Below, piece by piece: positions 36,933 to 49,227 of a stretch of DNA of 64,000 bases (the first letter of the stretch is position 1; each line of letters starts with the position of its first letter). Origin of the DNA: Druceiella hillmani (Eukaryota > Arthropoda > Insecta > Lepidoptera > Hepialidae). Made by a program: the position numbers and the translations under genes. The DNA is taken from assembly GCA_039881145.1 (NCBI GenBank), contig JAYKKI010000087.1:7450001-7514000 (forward strand), read 5' to 3'. Under the pieces are notes generated by a model that was not told the origin of the DNA, searched no databases, and was given only the letters and a program-made list of their open reading frames with translations.

Positions 36933-39348
36933 TTAATATCCAAACGTGATAATGAAATATTAAGCCGAAACAGTTTTATTAAAGCTGCTTAAAAGAATTC
37001 AGTCATTCATTTTGTTAATCATAAATTATTTTTTTATGAAAATTTAGTAAATATATTGTACATAGTATATTAATTTCTGTGGGACATTCTGATTCACCAA
37101 GATTGAACAACATCTTATGACAACACATTAAAAAACCTGTATTCATTTATAATAAAATACTATACGGGTATCTATATACTCTTTTTATTGCCATTTGCTG
37201 AATTGTTTGCTTTCAAAATTCTAATAAATACTGTTTTTTTTTTTAAATAATGTTCAAAGTTTTGGCACATCCATTTTTGTCTGTTTTCTTACCATTTAAG
37301 AATTAAGTACAAAATACAACTACTTTCTTATTAGGAATACTTAAATGAACACAAGGAAAAAGGAAATAAGGCGAGCATGAAAAAGAACGGAATAAAATGT
37401 GTGATGTGTCTCTGATATAAAAATTAATGTGCTTCTGAATCTCTAAAAGTAAGTTCTGTTAATCTGAACAATTTTAAATAATTCTGAACAAAGTCCTGAG
37501 TGATAAATTATATTTTACAAGTGTTCGTATGACTCTTTTGTCAGTTATTTTTATATTTTTTTTATTATCTTTTTTAGAAACGACCAACATAGTATTTTAG
37601 TGTAATTCATTAGTAAATCGGAAGTGATTTATTGAATAACTTAAATTGAACTTTAATATTAACTATAACTATTGCATAACTTTCTATGTCATTATTGTCT
37701 AACGATTCTCACATTTTCATTTTCATTTGTTCATTAACGTTACAGAGAAAGTGTACTCACCTTTCAAATATTTGAATATAATGCATTAGAGAAATCTAAA
37801 AAATATGAAAACCATATTTTTTCTCTAACCTTAAATTTGGGTCACTTCATTTAGACAAAAATGAAAACATCTGTTGTCACAAGAATAGAGCCAGCAATTT
37901 TCTTGTAATCTTTTAAATTGCTGGTAATCTATATAAAATTATTTAAATACTATAAATAAAAGTAAAAATTAAAATAATTTCTTGTAAAATTTATGATTAA
38001 TTGGTTGTGAAACGGTCAGTGTAATTGAATTGAACAAATCAATCCGCAGGTTTCGTTGAATTCAAATTGCACTTTTATTAAACTAAATTTTAAAATATAA
38101 AACTAAATGCATAAATTGTGAACAGAATAACACTTATTTTTTTTTATTCTTCATAAACAAATTAATGACTGGAATATATATTTGTATTTCACATTTTTTT
38201 TTCCTAAAAAGACGAAAAAATTAAACCTTCTATACTACTGAGAAAAACTGGACTAAGAATGGCTAGGATGTTTTCGAAAATATATTTTATAATTTATAAT
38301 TATTATACGTAGTATATAATTAAGATAATATACACCTCTGAGTTCTCTTTACTCATAAAATGTCATACCTTCAAAAAACATAGAGTTTAAAATACACACA
38401 ATATTATTTTATTGATGACTGTTCAGGGAAGGTTAAGATCATTGATAAAAGATCTAAAGTGCAGGTCAACACGGCCATAGACATAATTAAGCTATTACAC
38501 CTTTCCGAGTTTAAACCTTCTTTACTCAGGCAAATGTCTCATTTTGGATCCATTTTTAACTTCTTCTTGGATCCTTTTTTGCATCTTTCGGCCGCCTATA
38601 TAAGCAGATATATTTTCATCGTACCACTCACACGAACTCGGATGTATTATTAATACTAAGCAGGTGTATATTTATTGGAATAGTTTTAGTTAAGATTGAA
38701 AACAAAGACCAAGAGCTGGTGAAATATTTTTATAGAGATAATGTGTTTTAAATAAAACATTTCAATACAAACATAAGTGTATTTTCCACGCAGAAAGTTT
38801 AAAGTTACGGCCATCTTTTAAACCATAACGAAATAACAAAATTTATTTCAAAATTGTATAGATACATTTACAAGACTTTAAACTACAACTAAGCAGAGGT
38901 AAAAATAATGATATGGCAATATTTATTTTTTATTATACTTTCTGACACGGAGCAAATGCGAGAAAAACAAATTTATTTCCCTCTTTTCTTTTTGGATTCA
39001 AATTATATCTGTTATTGCTTTGAATGCTTTATAAGAACACAATTTTGATGTCTTCAACCTAACTTCATTATTAATAAATTGAATGTTTTGTGAAACGCCG
39101 TAGAATTCCTACATTCTTAAGTTGGAAATTTTCATTTTATGTTCAGCTTATACGTCTAATTTATTTTCATTCGTTTGCCGCATAAGTCAATTTGATTTTT
39201 AAAATTAGCTACATCTTTGTAATAAACAGAACTGTATTATTAAACATTTTTGTTTTACATTGAGAACTTTTTAAAATATTTCCTACATTCTTTATTAACA
39301 TTATTAATATTTGAAGTATATGGGGAAATATAAGTTTAATAGCAAATA
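36930..39348. other. AT-rich spacer
   Basis: No repeat or recognised gene. The 64-codon plus-strand frame at 38459-38653 has no identifiable product. Confidence 0.4.
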
Positions 39349-39404
39349 TTGAATATATTTGGCATTTATTTTGTGGAAATTCATTATTGACAATTAAATG
39401 AATA
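39349..39404. mobile_element. Palindromic hammerhead-bearing element, copy 4 (tail only)
   Basis: Only the tail and the first bases of the arm survive: TTGAATATATTTGGCATTT, then TTCATTATTGACAATTAAATG. The rest is missing and (TA)n follows within a few bases. Confidence 0.7.
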
Positions 39405-39407
39405 ATA

Positions 39408-39412
<5 letters not shown>

Positions 39413-39467
<55 letters not shown>

Positions 39468-39469
39468 GC

Positions 39470-39509
<40 letters not shown>

Positions 39510-39527
39510 GTATATATATATATATGT

Positions 39528-39573
<46 letters not shown>

Positions 39574-39574
39574 C
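39413..39574. repeat. Long (TA)n array with GCA, CA, GT and AAT interruptions
   Basis: About 160 bases, the longest TA-rich array of the window. It sits where copy 4 of the hammerhead element breaks off. Confidence 0.97.
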
Positions 39575-39722
39575 TAATTGGATATCTTAATTTCGTTCAC
39601 GTACATCATGGAAATTGATATGAATTAAGTTAAAGTATAATGTAGATATTTTTTAAAGAAATATAGTGGCAATTGATGCTTTATATAAAAACAGAAATAT
39701 CTAAAAACGAATAAGACTCTGG

Positions 39723-39809
39723 AATTTCTGTACCCTTTAAGAGAAGATATTAATTTCTGTACCCTTTAAGAGAAGATATTAATTTCTGTACCCTTTAAGA
39801 GGAGATATT
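39723..39809. repeat. 29-bp tandem repeat, three copies
   Basis: AATTTCTGTACCCTTTAAGA then GAAGATATT, starting at 39723, 39752 and 39781. The copies are almost identical (GAGGAG for GAGAAG in the last), so the expansion is recent. Confidence 0.97.
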
Positions 39810-40199
39810 TTAAATAAAATGGAAAAGTTAGATTAAATTTTATTAATTTTTTTGTCTGTAGTAATTTTGGAAATACTGTGTGAGAAATCATTTTTTTATT
39901 GCTTTATTTGTGGTTTTGATGGTGTATATTGTAAGCTAAATTTTAATTCATAATAAAAATTATCATTTCAAAACTATTAATTTTGTTTATATCGATTTAT
40001 ATATATTATAAATCCTAACGTACTGAACATTTTTTGGTCCTATAAATTAATTTTTCCTAATAAAATCTAATGTGATAATTAACGCTGTAACATCAATTTG
40101 TCAGATTATGTATAAAATATATATGTATAAAATATGTATAAAATGCAAAGGGATATAAATATATAGAAATATACAACGAAACACATATACACTGAGCAC

Positions 40200-42450
40200 C
40201 TGCAAAAACAATTTAAATGACTTATAATACGACTAACTGTGCGATTGACTTTCATGTTTAACATTTAATAAAGACTCATTTTTTACCGATATAAATCCAA
40301 ACTCACGTTTCTGTGTACTAACGTGAAAAAATTTATTCACATGGTGAAGAAAAACCGCAATAATACGGGGAAAAATAATGTGAGGTTTTTCTTCCTTCCA
40401 ACGCGCGTACGGTACGTATGTACGGCGAGTGCTCGCTTCATGATGTTTTTGTAGTGAATACTCTAGTGATTTCACTGTAAATCGTATAGAAAGGGTTTGT
40501 ATTAGCATTCTGCTTATATAAAGAACGGGTTTTCCATATATGAAAAGCCATATATATGAAGAACGAGAACAAAATTCTTATACCGTTCGCTTCAATTCAT
40601 TATCCGCTTCAGTTCAATTCATATCAATTCTATTTACTTCAATTCATTATCCGGTTCAGTTCAATTTATTTCAATCTTTTTCGCTACAATTTAAATCTCA
40701 CAACAGTTTATAAAGGATGCAAATAAAATTCCTTTCACTTAAACTCGATTGCAGACATTTCTCTTACGCCGTGCGATTTTTATCTGAAACAAAATTTGTA
40801 CCACATATGCGATTTAAATATTACATTGTTCCATCGCTAAGTACGTTAATATGGACACTAGCATTCGTAATAAATTCATTATTGCCACACACAACAATTA
40901 TTTAACCAAAGGCGAAAGTACAAAACCTTTGGTCAGTATTCAGGCGAATGGTTAGAAATGCTTGAATTGTTGTGATATTGAAAAGTGCCAACGCAGAACC
41001 GTTCAACGCATTAACTATTACAAATTTATGGCTCAAAACTACATGAAAAGTTGAAAACTGTTTTTAGTGAAAATGTATCATGTGTTTGTGGCCTAAAAAT
41101 ATCGATTGTTACATTCAATAGATGATATGAAAATGATCTCGCTTAAAATATAATTTTTCTCAAGTCTCGTGGATCACAAAAAGTGTTTAGATCAATTTTT
41201 ATTTTATTAAAAAGTAACACAGCACTCAACTTTCTGTAGAATGCAAAAGTTTAATGCCGTCTTAATGATGATTTTTTCCTCTAAAAGTAGTGTTTAGAAA
41301 TATTACCAAATCAAACTCATCAAATCAATTAAACGGTTATTAATAATGACAATTCTTCTGTTTTGGAATTTAGTTCCAATAACCAAACAATTTTAAAATA
41401 TGGCAAATCGAAAAACTAACAAAACTTAAAATGCATGAAAATACTTTTTACGATATATGTCTCATATTTCCTACAAAAAAGGGTGCTTAATTTAATAAGA
41501 AGTGAAGACCCTTTACTCAATATAGAAAAAAATAACATGAAAGCGAGATTTTACAAAACGAAAACAAAACGCTATCCATTACAGCAAATTCTAAGAGCAA
41601 GTGAGGGCAAGAACATAAATGTTATGATAACACATACTGCCCGTATGTGTTATCATAACTCTAATAACAAAATATGTTAAATAAACAAAAATGGGCGGAG
41701 TATATGTTTATTTCTTGCAAAATATCACTTGTATATAGTTTTTTTATCTTTTTCAATAAAAATGGTATTGAAACTTTTTTTGCATGTCTAGTCAATTAGT
41801 GCATTTAATTTTTGCAAAACGCTTTACTTTTATTGAAAATATTTTTTACAAGCAACCGATTTTTTTCCGAATTATTCAACGATTAATTGGATAGCTCCTA
41901 ATTATTGTACTTTAACTTTTTGTATACTTTTGCTTGTGTGTAATACATGTGGTGTATTATATTAGGTTCATTATTAATACGATTGAGACTTTTTTGATCT
42001 TTTAACTTTTAAAACTTTTGCAATTTCTTATAACATTGAATTATCCTGAAGTGAAAATGAAATTTTATTTCCTAGCGTTATTCTTGATAATAATGTTTCA
42101 TATCAATGTAAGAGAAATTGATTAAAATACAATTTCATGAGTAGAAATACTTTTTGCCTTTTTCTGTTAAAATTTTTTCTCCTGTGGCCATCTCTGAATA
42201 GTCCCCAAAGAAATCTAGAAAAAATGTAATATTTTTCGGATCACATACTCTTTTGGAATCCTATTTTAATTATATGAGGATGGACTTTCTTCAAGAAGAA
42301 AATATATGAGCGCACCTCAAGCGATACGCTTGGAAGATTAAAATATGTCGGAAAAGGGTTTTCGGATTTCAAGGACGAAATTATTATTTTTGAAATTTAA
42401 ACATATTTCGGCCATTTGGTAAAATGTATCATGATAACTCGATAAGTTGT
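40200..42450 (+). repeat. Unclassified long interspersed repeat, copy B
   Basis: Same-orientation counterpart of the 16140-18560 repeat. Matching anchors: TTCACATGGTG near 40340; GCGAGTGCTC then ATACTCTAGTG near 40430; GATATTGAAAAGTG then AACGCA near 40975; GTGTTTAGATCAATTTT then CAACTTTCTGTAGA near 41190-41240; a hairpin at 41621-41659 followed by GTTAAATAAACAAAAATGG; and AATATTTTTCGGATCACATA near 42230. Chance-length frames inside it (40233-40508 minus; 40717-40905 and 41435-41680 plus) are unrecognised and not shared with copy A. A two-unit internal duplication (TTCAATTCATTATCCG) lies at 40595-40680. Confidence 0.65.
41621..41659. repeat. Perfect 17-bp hairpin inside repeat copy B
   Basis: GTTATGATAACACATAC pairs exactly with GTATGTGTTATCATAAC around a 5-base loop (TGCCC). 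It corresponds in position to the hairpin at 17298-17337 of copy A. Confidence 0.95.
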
Positions 42451-43369
42451 AAAGCTAATTGTGAAATTGCAAATATGGAACAAGCGACGAACAATATTAT
42501 TAGGTGACATTGAGAGGAAATTTTGGTCTTCTCTACCAGTCATTAAACAAGACTGGTAATGAAGAAAAATTACCGTGCTTTGTGTCAAATATATTCAAGA
42601 GGATACTTATTCAACGCTTACCCAATTTGTTTATTTGGCTGCAACATATACGAATATATACTTTTTATAGATGTCAGAATATAGTACTTTTATATTGTTG
42701 CAGTTGGATAATTAAAGAACAATTGAAGTATCACTCCATCGAATATATTTTAATTTATGACAATATGGTAAGTATCTCTTAACTCGTTCCTTTTTATAGT
42801 CCGCAGATTTATGATCATCGACCATTTGAATTGTTAAGAAATTATACAAATTTATAATTGATAGTCAAATGCTAATTAAAGGAGTTTAATATATTATAGG
42901 CGCAGACGTTTACATATCTAATATATTTTTAAATATAATATCAGAAAGTTAATTTCAAATATGGAACAACTTTAGAGCTATAAATGAATGTCGAGAGAGC
43001 ATTCTCTATTCGCTGTTATATAAAAAGTACTTAAACGAAAATACAAAAATACAAACAGCCCCGAAATTTGTGTTAACTTATTATTAGTTGCTTATATTTT
43101 ATTTTAGTTTTGAACAATGTCTTGAAACAAATTTTTCCGTTACAAGTTTTTATTTTATGAAAAGTGTTTAGTAAGTTTTACCTAACAGAAACTCTTTAGT
43201 GTAACATAAACGTAAATTGAACCTAATCTTATTTTTTATTAATATTAATTAATAATGTCAGTATAAAAAAATTAAAATCTTAGAGATTTAAATTAAATTC
43301 ACTTTGTTGAAGCGGAGGAATTTTTAATTTTATTCGTTCAAAATGTTTTCCTAATGACTGCTTTATTAT
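42451..43369. other. AT-rich stretch between repeat copies B and C
   Basis: Includes a 92-codon plus-strand frame at 42504-42782 with no recognised product. It may be part of the repeat that differs between copies. Confidence 0.3.
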
Positions 43370-43620
43370 TTAAAAAAGTCTAGAAAAATTTGTACATTTT
43401 TAGATCAGATTCTTTCTCGTCACCTGATTTCTATATTTGAAAGAACAAATATTTCGGCGCATCTCGATTGACACGCCTAGAACTATATGCCAGAATAGGG
43501 TTATCGGGGAGGAGAAAATTAATCTTTTCGCAATTTAAATTATTTTATTTCGGCTAAGCCGTGCAGCAAAATTTATCAAGTTAACAAATTATGAAATTCT
43601 ATGTAATGAGCATGTGACGG
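43370..43620 (+). repeat. Unclassified long repeat, partial copy C
   Basis: Matches the 3' part of copies A and B: TCTAGAAAAATTTGTACATTT, TCACCTGATTT, ATTTCGGCGCATCTCGATTG, TTTTCGCAATTTAAA. ATTTCGGCGCATCTC is exact to copy A at about 18387. Confidence 0.6.
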
Positions 43621-44113
43621 ACTATATTATTCGACGCACACTAGAAATTTTGCTTCACGTTTTCAGCACTTCACCAATTACAGAATATTAAGGTGGTTGT
43701 GGCTCTTTTCTAATGTTATACAATCCTCACCAATACTGTATGATAAATATATATGGAAAGTGAAATGAAAGCCGCAAATGCGCTTACCGCAACTATTTTA
43801 GAAACGAAGTAAAAGAGTATTTAGGTTTATTAGTATTAGTAAATGAGTGTTAACTATATATAAAAAGTGTTTTAGAAGTTTGGTTTAAAAATTAGACACT
43901 AATTTGCTTTAATATTATTTGCATTAATATTATTATTTGCGATTATGGAGTCACAAAATTCATTAATAGCTGAGCTTATTGGCTAAAGATCCACACACAT
44001 CATTTGTCGAAATATCATCTCAGCTTCGTATGATACTAATGACATGAAGCAAAACTATTGAAAATTTTAAATCAGCACGTCGAATGATTGATACCCAGTT
44101 GAAAAGAAACTAT

Positions 44114-44568
44114 TGCGGAGTTTACACGTGTCGATAATCGCCGCACGACTAGGTTGCAAGGCGAAAATCGACCATCTACGCCAAATGAGCTAGACCGCAG
44201 GTAACTTAAATCATAAACCAAATAAGAGTAGGTTCCGACGTTGCTGTGCGGCGACAGACCGCATGCGGGGAGTGATTAAAATCAACCGTGAAAATGATCA
44301 GTCGCAAACGATCGCCTGCGGTACGAAAATGTGTTTTGCGCTGTTTTGTGTATTTACCAGTAACTACCGCATATTTACGTACAGATCGTTTGATTACAAG
44401 AATAAGGTAAACTGTGAATAAGAATGTAAAACACCCGTTCAACTCTATAGTTTCGAGGAAAACTACCTAGTCGCCTGCGATTTTAGTCCCCTATGTAAAT
44501 TCGGCTTTGTGAGACTCATTGGTAAGCGACTAGCCGCATGACGAAAATCGACCCGCGTAAACCCCGCA
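44114..44568. mobile_element. Small GC-richer DNA transposon (MITE) with about 39-bp imperfect inverted ends
   Basis: The left end TGCGGAGTTTACACGTGTCG and the reverse complement of the right end, TGCGGGGTTTACGCGGGTCG, match, and similarity continues to CTAG about 39 bases in (roughly three quarters identical). Flanks are TAT on the left and TAA on the right, which could be a decayed three-base target duplication. The inside is much less AT-rich than the surroundings. The 78-codon minus-strand frame at 44206-44442 lies wholly within it and is not a recognised transposase. A PIF/Harbinger- or ISL2EU-type origin is possible but not proven. Confidence 0.7.
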
Positions 44569-45687
44569 TAATGTGGAAAAGTATAGACCATACGAATGAA
44601 TACGTGCTTTGCTCTAAAATATTATGTTATCACATACTGGATATGGATAAAAGACAAGTAAACGAATTGATGGAGAAAATTTTTGAAAAATGAAAGGTAA
44701 TTTTGATAACTGTAATTAAATTTAATTTCATTAATATTTTTTAAACGACTTAAATTTTACCAGTTATACATTTTTAATTAATAAAATTCTATTAATTTTT
44801 TATTTAAATGCGAGAATGTAGGAAACATTGTTCTTTATTTGCAAAACTAATTTTGGTTGTAAATATTAATGTAAATATTATTGTAAATAAAACTAGTGGC
44901 AAAATATTTATTTTATTTAAATATATACTAAACGCGCCATTTAAATGACTTCTATAATTATTGTAGGATAATAAAAAAATAGTATTAAAAAGTTATGTAC
45001 TTATTTCCAAGTATGGTGATGTCTGTAAACGTAAGTCATCATGACTTTTTCGATCGTAACAAAGTGTCACGTAAATTCGGTAAAGATTGATAAGCATATT
45101 TATAAAACATTAACCTAGAAGTAGTATTGAGACAGAAACAGAAAAATAACTATATCTGTTTTTTCGCACTCACTGACACAATGCAAGTGTGATAAAAACG
45201 AAATAAGTCTTGTCATTTGTTCATTGATTGTTGTAATGTTCGCACTTAATTTGGAGAATTGATTCAAATGGGACTAAAATTGAGAATATACTACATAAAA
45301 ATAAAATATTTACTACCTCTTCTGTTGTTATTGTTTGAGATACAGTCACTAAAAGTAAATTGAATGACTTGTCATCACATAGTTTTTTACCTTTTCAATT
45401 TTTATTTGATCTGTCATCCTTCATGCCCAATTAATTTTAGTACAATACAATGTAGTACAATTATATTCTCGATATGGATTATTTTAGTTTTTAAAGTTAT
45501 CAATATTTTTGAAATGGACATACATACCTGTCTGGTTTCGTCTTCAATAGTTTTGACACTGTATATAAAATTCTTTACTATTAAAAATAATTATTTAAAG
45601 TACGTGGGAAAAAATCGAAGAATTCCACACAAATAAGGTGTTTGGTCATCCATAAACTCCAGAGCTTTATTTATGTTTAATTTAATA
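44569..45687. other. AT-rich spacer
   Basis: The 90-codon plus-strand frame at 45364-45636 is hydrophobic and unrecognised. No repeats noted. Confidence 0.35.
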
Positions 45688-45862
45688 TTCAATATATTTG
45701 GCGTTAATTTTGTAGAAATTCATTATTCACAATTAAATGAAAAGCAAAGATCTTTGCTTATATCCCACCTAAAGATGTTGTAATACAACGAAACCTAGGT
45801 CGTGGTAAAGAAATTAAAGAAAGTAGAAATGATACTACATCTCGTAGTTTCATTTAATTGTG
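45688..45862. mobile_element. Palindromic hammerhead-bearing element, copy 5 (left arm deleted)
   Basis: The tail at 45688-45740 is followed after AATTAAATGAAA directly by the palindrome centre (GCAAAGATCTTTGC) and a complete right arm ending TTTCATTTAATTGTG. Most of the left arm is gone. Confidence 0.8.
45765..45805 (+). ncRNA. Hammerhead-like motif with one core change (copy 5)
   Basis: Stem I (CCAC/GUGG), stem II, GAAA, CCUAGG and GUC are all kept, but CUGAAGA reads CUAAAGA. The change hits the invariant G of the core, so activity is not expected. Confidence 0.55.
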
Positions 45863-45949
45863 TTTAATTTAATAGTTACGTTCAGTTTAAATCTAATGAA
45901 TTTAATTCTACATGTCCTTTGCGGGTTTCGCATGTAGTGTCAATAAACT

Positions 45950-45974
45950 AATATATATATTTATGTATATAAAG

Positions 45975-46032
<58 letters not shown>

Positions 46033-46036
46033 TTAT
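45950..46036. repeat. (TA)n microsatellite, interrupted
   Basis: About 87 bases, broken by TTTATG, AAAG, CA and GT units. Confidence 0.95.
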
Positions 46037-46686
46037 AAGCATACATTAATTTATGGAACTGATATTTCATTTCATTAGTTTTATAGGAATCGACGTAACG
46101 CAACATATCCAAACGGAAGAAAAGTCCTACCCATATAAAAGATATTTACATAATGAATTATTCTGTACCCTAACGAGTTAACCAATGTGATATTTAAACA
46201 AAGCTATATTGATGGTAAGCCCAATTTTTTTTCTTTTTGTAAATAAATTTAGATTTAAAATGTCGTTTTATATATTGTTAATTTAAGTACTTGGAACTAA
46301 CGCAGTTCACAATTATTAATCACTAAATTTATAAAATTAAATATTAGTAAAAGACCTACTACAAACAAATTGGTACTAAATGATAGGAAATAATTATCTC
46401 AGAATATGTAACTTATTCATAAAATAATTTTTTTTTTATCCATGTGAACTTTTTCGGAATATTTGCTGTCTTCGTATTTCAACCTTAATATATGGGTCTG
46501 ACAGATACACCACGGGGTTAAATATTAATAACCTTCATAATAAAGCATAATTAAGAATTTCCAGATTACATTTTCTTGTTATCTGTCAATGAGTATAATG
46601 ACAATAATCAAGTTCATGTTTAATATGCCTTGAGGAAGATATAGGTTAAACTATTTTTTCCTTTCCTAAGTTGAGCACCAAGTTAA

Positions 46687-46689
<3 letters not shown>
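46037..46689. other. AT-rich spacer
   Basis: Nothing recognised. Confidence 0.45.
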
Positions 46690-46737
<48 letters not shown>

Positions 46738-46738
46738 C
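46690..46738. repeat. (AT)n microsatellite
   Basis: About 49 bases of AT repeats ending GTATATACGA. Confidence 0.97.
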
Positions 46739-49150
46739 GAGAATCGAGTTGTTATAACTGCAGAATATATGACTATATATATAGCAATAATTGTAATGAA
46801 ATTAAATTCGTGTTAAAAGCTTAACAAAAAAATATATAGCCTTGAGATAAAATATTACTTTGGTTGAATGACATCGATGTGAAGACGAGAGTTAACGAAA
46901 TAAGAACACTTAATACTTTATACGAACTACAGTAGCGATTTGGGCAAAATATTTTGATACATATGACAGATTAATCTCAATTATTATATTTTATTATTAT
47001 ATTTTAATGGCTTTTTATGTTTTGAAGAAAAAAATAACTAAATTCCAATATAAAATTAACATTATGGTTTCATCTCTTTGTTTTAAACATTCAAAAATAT
47101 TTAAGAGATTAAAAGTAAAAATATTTAAAAAAATTATTTTAAGACTTTTGTAATAGTTGTTTGGTCAGTGTAGACATATTCCCTTATATAAATTTAAAAC
47201 GTATGCAAATTCAAGGTGTTATTTAAAATAAATCTTTTCCAGGTTAACACAAAACACACTACCATAAACTGACTGATGTGTTAGTAACGATTTATGTGTC
47301 TGTAATTCTAGATAATTATTTAGTTGTAGAACTTTCAGTTACGAACTTGGAAATTAGAAACGTAGGGCAAACTTACCCTATTTTTAATCCATCGGTTAAA
47401 GATATCTCGGTTATCAGTTAACATTTATCACAAAGAAGCATCTAAATCGTGTCTTCGTTTTTAACTGTGCAAAGTTTTACTACAGGGGAATATTTTTGAG
47501 ATTTAAGTTAGTAATGCGATTATTAGTGAACACTTAAATTATATTAAAAAAATTTCAAGAGCTAAGCAGTTTATTCATGCCTTACCCCAACAATAATTAA
47601 ATGTATGAAATAACCAACGGTTTAATTAATTTAAAAAAAATCATAGAATGTGCCGATAACAATTCTTTTTCTTTTAGCATATCATTCATAAAATTAAAAT
47701 TCGAATTAAACTTTGCTTTAATGTGATTAAGGTTCTTAAAAACTACACTATATTTTTATTCAGAAAAAAAACTGAAACGTTTTGTAAAGGCTTAAGAAAT
47801 ATTAACTTTTGACAAATACAACAGAAATAAGAGTATTTTCAAGAGCAATTATTTGTCACTGATTTATATTTAAAGAGGGAAACATTTTTAATTTTTTGTA
47901 ATTAAATGAATTTATATTATATGTAAATAAATAAATAAGAAAAACTTACGATTTGCTATTTTGGCTACCGATAGTAATAAAATAACTGAAAACAGACAAA
48001 TGCGACTTGGCCGTTATATATTGCTATCAGAATGACAAAAGTCATTTCTGGATTATTCAGTTGAAAACTAATTGAAAGTAACGTAATAATAATTATCCAA
48101 ACTTGTTGGACGTATAATTTTTTACAGATTTGCTCACAACGTATATTAAAATCTTTTTTAAAGGTATACTTGATTTATGACCGCTTACCTTTAGGCAAGC
48201 CCAAAAACATTTAATTTTTCTTAGAGGGTCTAAAGTAAATACTCAAAAATTGTCCTAATTTAAGATAATGTATCTTCAGAGATATACAGATTAAATCCGC
48301 AAAAATATGTGTTCCCACCCCCTAGTTACCAAAGTGCTCAACTTAAATTATTGAAAACATAAGATTTTAGAAGCTTACAGAAAAAGCATACGAAAATTAT
48401 AGTGTTCAAATTATCATATTTTTTTTAATAAGCACCCTGTTTTTTGGCCTACAATAGATGTAGTAGGCAATTAAAATGTATACATAACTGAATCAGCTTA
48501 GTATGTAATCATAAGTATTTATAAAATCCTAAATGTGTTTGAAACCCTCATAGTGCTTGACATGCATTTTATATACTTTTTACTACTTACATAACAGCAC
48601 TATTCATTCTCTCAGTCAATACGTGCTCTTCGTACGATAACTTGTACGGCTATTTAGGTCCATTAATGACCATATCTGATTCCTTATCTTGTAGATAAAT
48701 GAACTCGTTAACATTTTCTTTAATCATATCATTTACTAAAATATAATTTTTGTCCCATGTTCGTACCATTGTTTATCAACTTACATTTTAAATTACGCAA
48801 ATTTTTAAGTTTACTAAGATATTTGTTCGACTAGATATTCAATACATACCCTCAGGCACTTATAATAATAGTACATAATAAAAGTGAAAATTTCGAATAT
48901 CTTGATTTTTAGAGATATATTGAACTTTTTCGGATTGATTCAGAACTTTTTAAGATGATCACTTGTAGTTTCTAGAGTGATATAGGCTATATAGTACCTC
49001 GTTTATTTATTGCGATATAGTTGATAATGTCAACAGAGTCAAAGGAAAAATTGTCGGTAGGGACACTTTCGTGACGAACGTTGGTAAATCTATGGTACAG
49101 CTCATGAGAAAGTAAAAGGTTTTCAAAGTAACAAAAATAGAAACACACAC

Positions 49151-49152
<2 letters not shown>
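46739..49152. other. AT-rich spacer
   Basis: No frame above chance and no repeat recognised over 2.4 kb. Confidence 0.45.

Positions 49153-49224
<72 letters not shown>
49153..49224. repeat. (AT)n microsatellite with ACAC lead-in
   Basis: About 72 bases of AT, preceded by ACACACACACA. Confidence 0.97.

Positions 49225-49227
<3 letters not shown>

Noticed and set aside
41435..41680. 81-codon frame in repeat copy B as a repeat-encoded protein
   Set aside because: The corresponding part of copy A has no matching frame, and the frame ends inside a hairpin.
44206..44442. 78-codon minus-strand frame as a transposase
   Set aside because: It lies within the GC-rich MITE and shows no catalytic motif; the lower AT content alone lengthens frames there.
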